From: an uncultured Lachnospiraceae bacterium
GTDB lineage: Bacteria; Bacillota; Clostridia; Lachnospirales; Lachnospiraceae
Direction: 5' to 3'
Length of the DNA: 14,955 bases
NCBI GenBank assembly: GCA_910586405.1
Contig: CAJUII010000078.1
Coordinates: forward strand, 1-14,955
Under the pieces are notes generated by a model. That model saw nothing but the letters and a program-made list of their open reading frames with translations. It was not told the DNA's origin and did not search any database. Position 1 is the stretch's first letter; each line of letters begins with the position of its first letter. This document shows positions 13,156-14,955 of the stretch, piece by piece. Both the position numbers and the translations under genes were made by a program.

Positions 13156-14784
13156 ATGAATAGAACGATTTTAATTGGAGGTGCGTGGCCATATGCCAAT
13201 GGTTCTTTGCATATTGGCCATATAGCAGCATTGTTGCCAGGAGATGTACTGGCAAGATATCATCGAGCCTGCGGCGATCGGGTGACATTTGTGTCAGGAA
13301 GTGACTGCCATGGGACACCAGTGGCGATCCGGGCAAAAAAAGAAGGACGATCACCACAGAAAATCAGCGATTTTTATCATGAGGAGTTTGAGCGTTGTTT
13401 TGACAGACTGGGATTTAGCTATGATTGTTATACAAAGACATCAGATGAGCGGCATAAAAAATTTGTCCAGGAGTTTCATGAACGTCTGTATCAAAGTGAT
13501 TTGGTATATGAGAAAGAAACGCCGCAGGCATTTTGTGAGCATTGTCAAAGCTTTCTGGCAGATCGGTTTGTCACAGGTATCTGCCCGAAATGCAAAAAGG
13601 AAGCAAGGGGAGACCAGTGTGATGATTGCGGTGCGGTATTAGAACCGGAGAATTTATTGTATCCAGTCTGTGCAGTGTGTAACAGCGCTGTCGTATTCAA
13701 AAAATCCAAGCATTTATATATAGCGATATCGAAGTTGGAGAAAGCATTGAGCGCATTGGTGGATGCCGGAGTGTCATGGCGGAAAAATGCAGTGGCATTC
13801 ACAAAACGCTACCTTGAGGAGGGGCTGAGGGATCGGGCATTGACAAGAGATTTAAATTGGGGAATCCGTGTTCCAAAAGCAGGCTATGAGGAGAAGTCAA
13901 TTTATATCTGGGCAGAAAATGTGTTGGGATATTTGTCTGCTAGCAAAATCGTATCGGAGGAACGAGGGATTGATTATAAGGCTTTGTGGGGAGAAGATGT
14001 GAAGCATTACTATGTGCATGGCAAGGACAATATACCATTTCATACAATTATTTTACCAGCGCTGCTTCTCGCAAATGGAGAGGGGTGGCATCTGCCGGAA
14101 CAGATTGTATCAAGTGAATATCTGACATTGGAGGGTCGAAAAATTTCTACGAGTAAAAATTATGCGATTTGGGTCAAGGATATAATAGAAACGTATGATC
14201 CTGATTCCATCCGATATTATTTTCTGGCAAATGGACCGGAGAAGAAGGATGCAGATTTTTCGTGGAGAGAGTATGTCAACAGCCATAATGGGGAATTGTT
14301 AGGTGCGTATGGAAATTTTGTAAACCGGTCACTTTTATTTATTAAGAAATACTGGAACGGGATTGTTCCTGAGGCGATCATAGATGCAGAACTCTTACAC
14401 CGAATACGTGACTTGTATCATACGACAGGCAGCTTGATCGAGAGAGGGGCATTCAAAGATGCAGTGAATGGAATTTTTGAGTTTATTCGCTGGGCGAATA
14501 AATATTTCGATACATGTGCGCCGTGGATTACACGTATTTCTGACGAGGCAGCTTGCAGGAACACATTGTATCAGTGTGTGCAGATTATTGCAAATCTGGC
14601 AGTGCTGCTCAAACCATTTCTTCCTTTCTCATCAGAAAAAATCTGCCATTGGTTTCAGTTGGGGGAGGCATGGCAGGTGCATGAGGTCTGTGCAGGATAT
14701 TTGTTGCCTGAGATAGAGATTTTATTTGAGCGGATTGATAAGCGTGTGATTGAAGAGGAAACGACGAAATTAGTATATTCCTAA
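13156..14784 (+). CDS. metG: Methionyl-tRNA synthetase, short form
   Basis: A 542-residue class I aminoacyl-tRNA synthetase that charges tRNA-Met with methionine. The ATP-binding HIGH motif is at residues 19-22 (NGSLHIGHIAA), and the KMSKS-type loop is KISTSKN (329-335). Eight Cys form four CxxC knuckles (127/130, 143/146, 155/158, 172/175), as in the two-zinc-site type. YIWAENVLGY and the HGKDNIPFHTIILPA segment are typical core motifs. The anticodon-binding helical domain fills the C-terminus. The protein stops there and lacks the C-terminal Trbp111-like tRNA-binding domain that many bacterial MetRS carry. The loop KISTS differs from the usual KMSKS. It could be the only MetRS or a second copy. 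The T-box just upstream has a Met specifier, which independently supports the assignment. Confidence 0.95.
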   Translation: MNRTILIGGAWPYANGSLHIGHIAALLPGDVLARYHRACGDRVTFVSGSDCHGTPVAIRAKKEGRSPQKISDFYHEEFERCFDRLGFSYDCYTKTSDERHKKFVQEFHERLYQSDLVYEKETPQAFCEHCQSFLADRFVTGICPKCKKEARGDQCDDCGAVLEPENLLYPVCAVCNSAVVFKKSKHLYIAISKLEKALSALVDAGVSWRKNAVAFTKRYLEEGLRDRALTRDLNWGIRVPKAGYEEKSIYIWAENVLGYLSASKIVSEERGIDYKALWGEDVKHYYVHGKDNIPFHTIILPALLLANGEGWHLPEQIVSSEYLTLEGRKISTSKNYAIWVKDIIETYDPDSIRYYFLANGPEKKDADFSWREYVNSHNGELLGAYGNFVNRSLLFIKKYWNGIVPEAIIDAELLHRIRDLYHTTGSLIERGAFKDAVNGIFEFIRWANKYFDTCAPWITRISDEAACRNTLYQCVQIIANLAVLLKPFLPFSSEKICHWFQLGEAWQVHEVCAGYLLPEIEILFERIDKRVIEEETTKLVYS

Positions 14785-14805
14785 ACTGTATAAGATTCTA
14801 TTTAT

Positions 14806-14845
14806 TGCCGAAATACCCTTTTAGACCGGAGGGATTTCGGCATTT
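14806..14845 (+). terminator. Probable terminator after metG
   Basis: A 9-bp stem (TGCCGAAAT at 14806-14814 with ATTTCGGCA at 14834-14842) is extended by CCC/GGG across one bulged A, with a 12-base loop. Only three T follow, so termination may be incomplete. Confidence 0.65.
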
Positions 14846-14876
14846 GCAGAAAGGAGAAAATAGACATAAAAAAAAT

Positions 14877-14902
14877 GTTGAAAAAAATTGTTGAAAAAAA
14901 TT
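14877..14902 (+). repeat. 13-bp tandem repeat, two copies
   Basis: GTTGAAAAAAATT occurs twice in direct succession (14877-14889 and 14890-14902). It duplicates a TTGAAA hexamer and lies in AT-rich DNA after metG. Confidence 0.85.
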
Positions 14903-14920
14903 GGTAAATGTCAATATTAA
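14891..14920 (+). promoter_or_regulatory. Possible promoter for a gene beyond the window
   Basis: TTGAAA (14891-14896, within the tandem repeat) and TATTAA (14915-14920) are 18 bp apart. Both are imperfect and the region is very AT-rich, so this is tentative. Confidence 0.3.
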
Positions 14921-14927
14921 AGAGTAA

Positions 14928-14951
14928 AAAAGTCCAGCAAATTGGATTTTT
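14928..14951 (+). other. Terminator-like hairpin at the window edge
   Basis: A 9-bp stem with one G-T wobble (14928-14936 with 14943-14951) has a GCAAAT loop and a 3' arm ending in five T. It could end a short transcript or belong to the leader of a gene that starts outside the window. Confidence 0.35.
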
Positions 14952-14955
14952 AGCA

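Noticed and set aside
12819..13199. 126-codon open frame on the - strand across the T-box leader
   Set aside because: The region is explained by the structured leader RNA on the + strand, and the frame has no recognisable domain or ribosome binding site.

Overview
The window looks like chromosomal DNA of a spore-forming, low-to-moderate G+C Firmicute, most likely a gut clostridium of the Lachnospiraceae type. The reasons are the sporulation genes gpr and spoIIP, strong AGGAGG-type ribosome binding sites, a methionyl-tRNA synthetase controlled by a T-box, intrinsic terminators with U tracts, and a hybrid histidine kinase of a kind common in that family. The family assignment is inference; no rRNA or tRNA gene is present to settle it.

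Layout. (1) 1-3377: lower glycolysis, gap, pgk and tpiA on the + strand. gap and tpiA have clear terminators, and pgk and tpiA have their own leaders. (2) 3378-3656: a promoter followed by the wreck of a SAM-dependent methyltransferase gene (nonsense codon plus a large apparent internal deletion). (3) 3657-8631: a tightly packed + strand cluster: a 91-residue unknown protein, a 934-residue membrane hybrid sensor kinase, a PflX-type radical SAM protein, a HAD-family protein and an 88-residue unknown protein. The last four overlap one another, so translation is probably coupled. (4) 8632-9140: a bidirectional terminator, rpsT on the - strand with a hairpin leader and a near-consensus promoter, then a divergent intergenic region. 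(5) 9141-11380: gpr and spoIIP, two sporulation genes. (6) 11381-12741: trxA with an extended -10 promoter, then an aromatic acid exporter-type membrane protein one base downstream. (7) 12742-14784: a promoter, a complete T-box leader with an AUG (Met) specifier, and a short metG. (8) 14785-14955: a weak terminator, a 13-bp tandem repeat and a possible new transcription start.

How the genes work together. Region 1 supplies three consecutive steps of glycolysis. Region 3 looks like one transcription unit joining signal sensing to a radical SAM enzyme whose substrate is unknown; it is the least explained part of the window. rpsT, gpr and spoIIP keep the arrangement known from Bacillus, but lepA does not follow spoIIP here. 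The T-box couples metG expression to the amount of uncharged tRNA-Met. I found no mobile element, CRISPR array, tRNA or rRNA gene.
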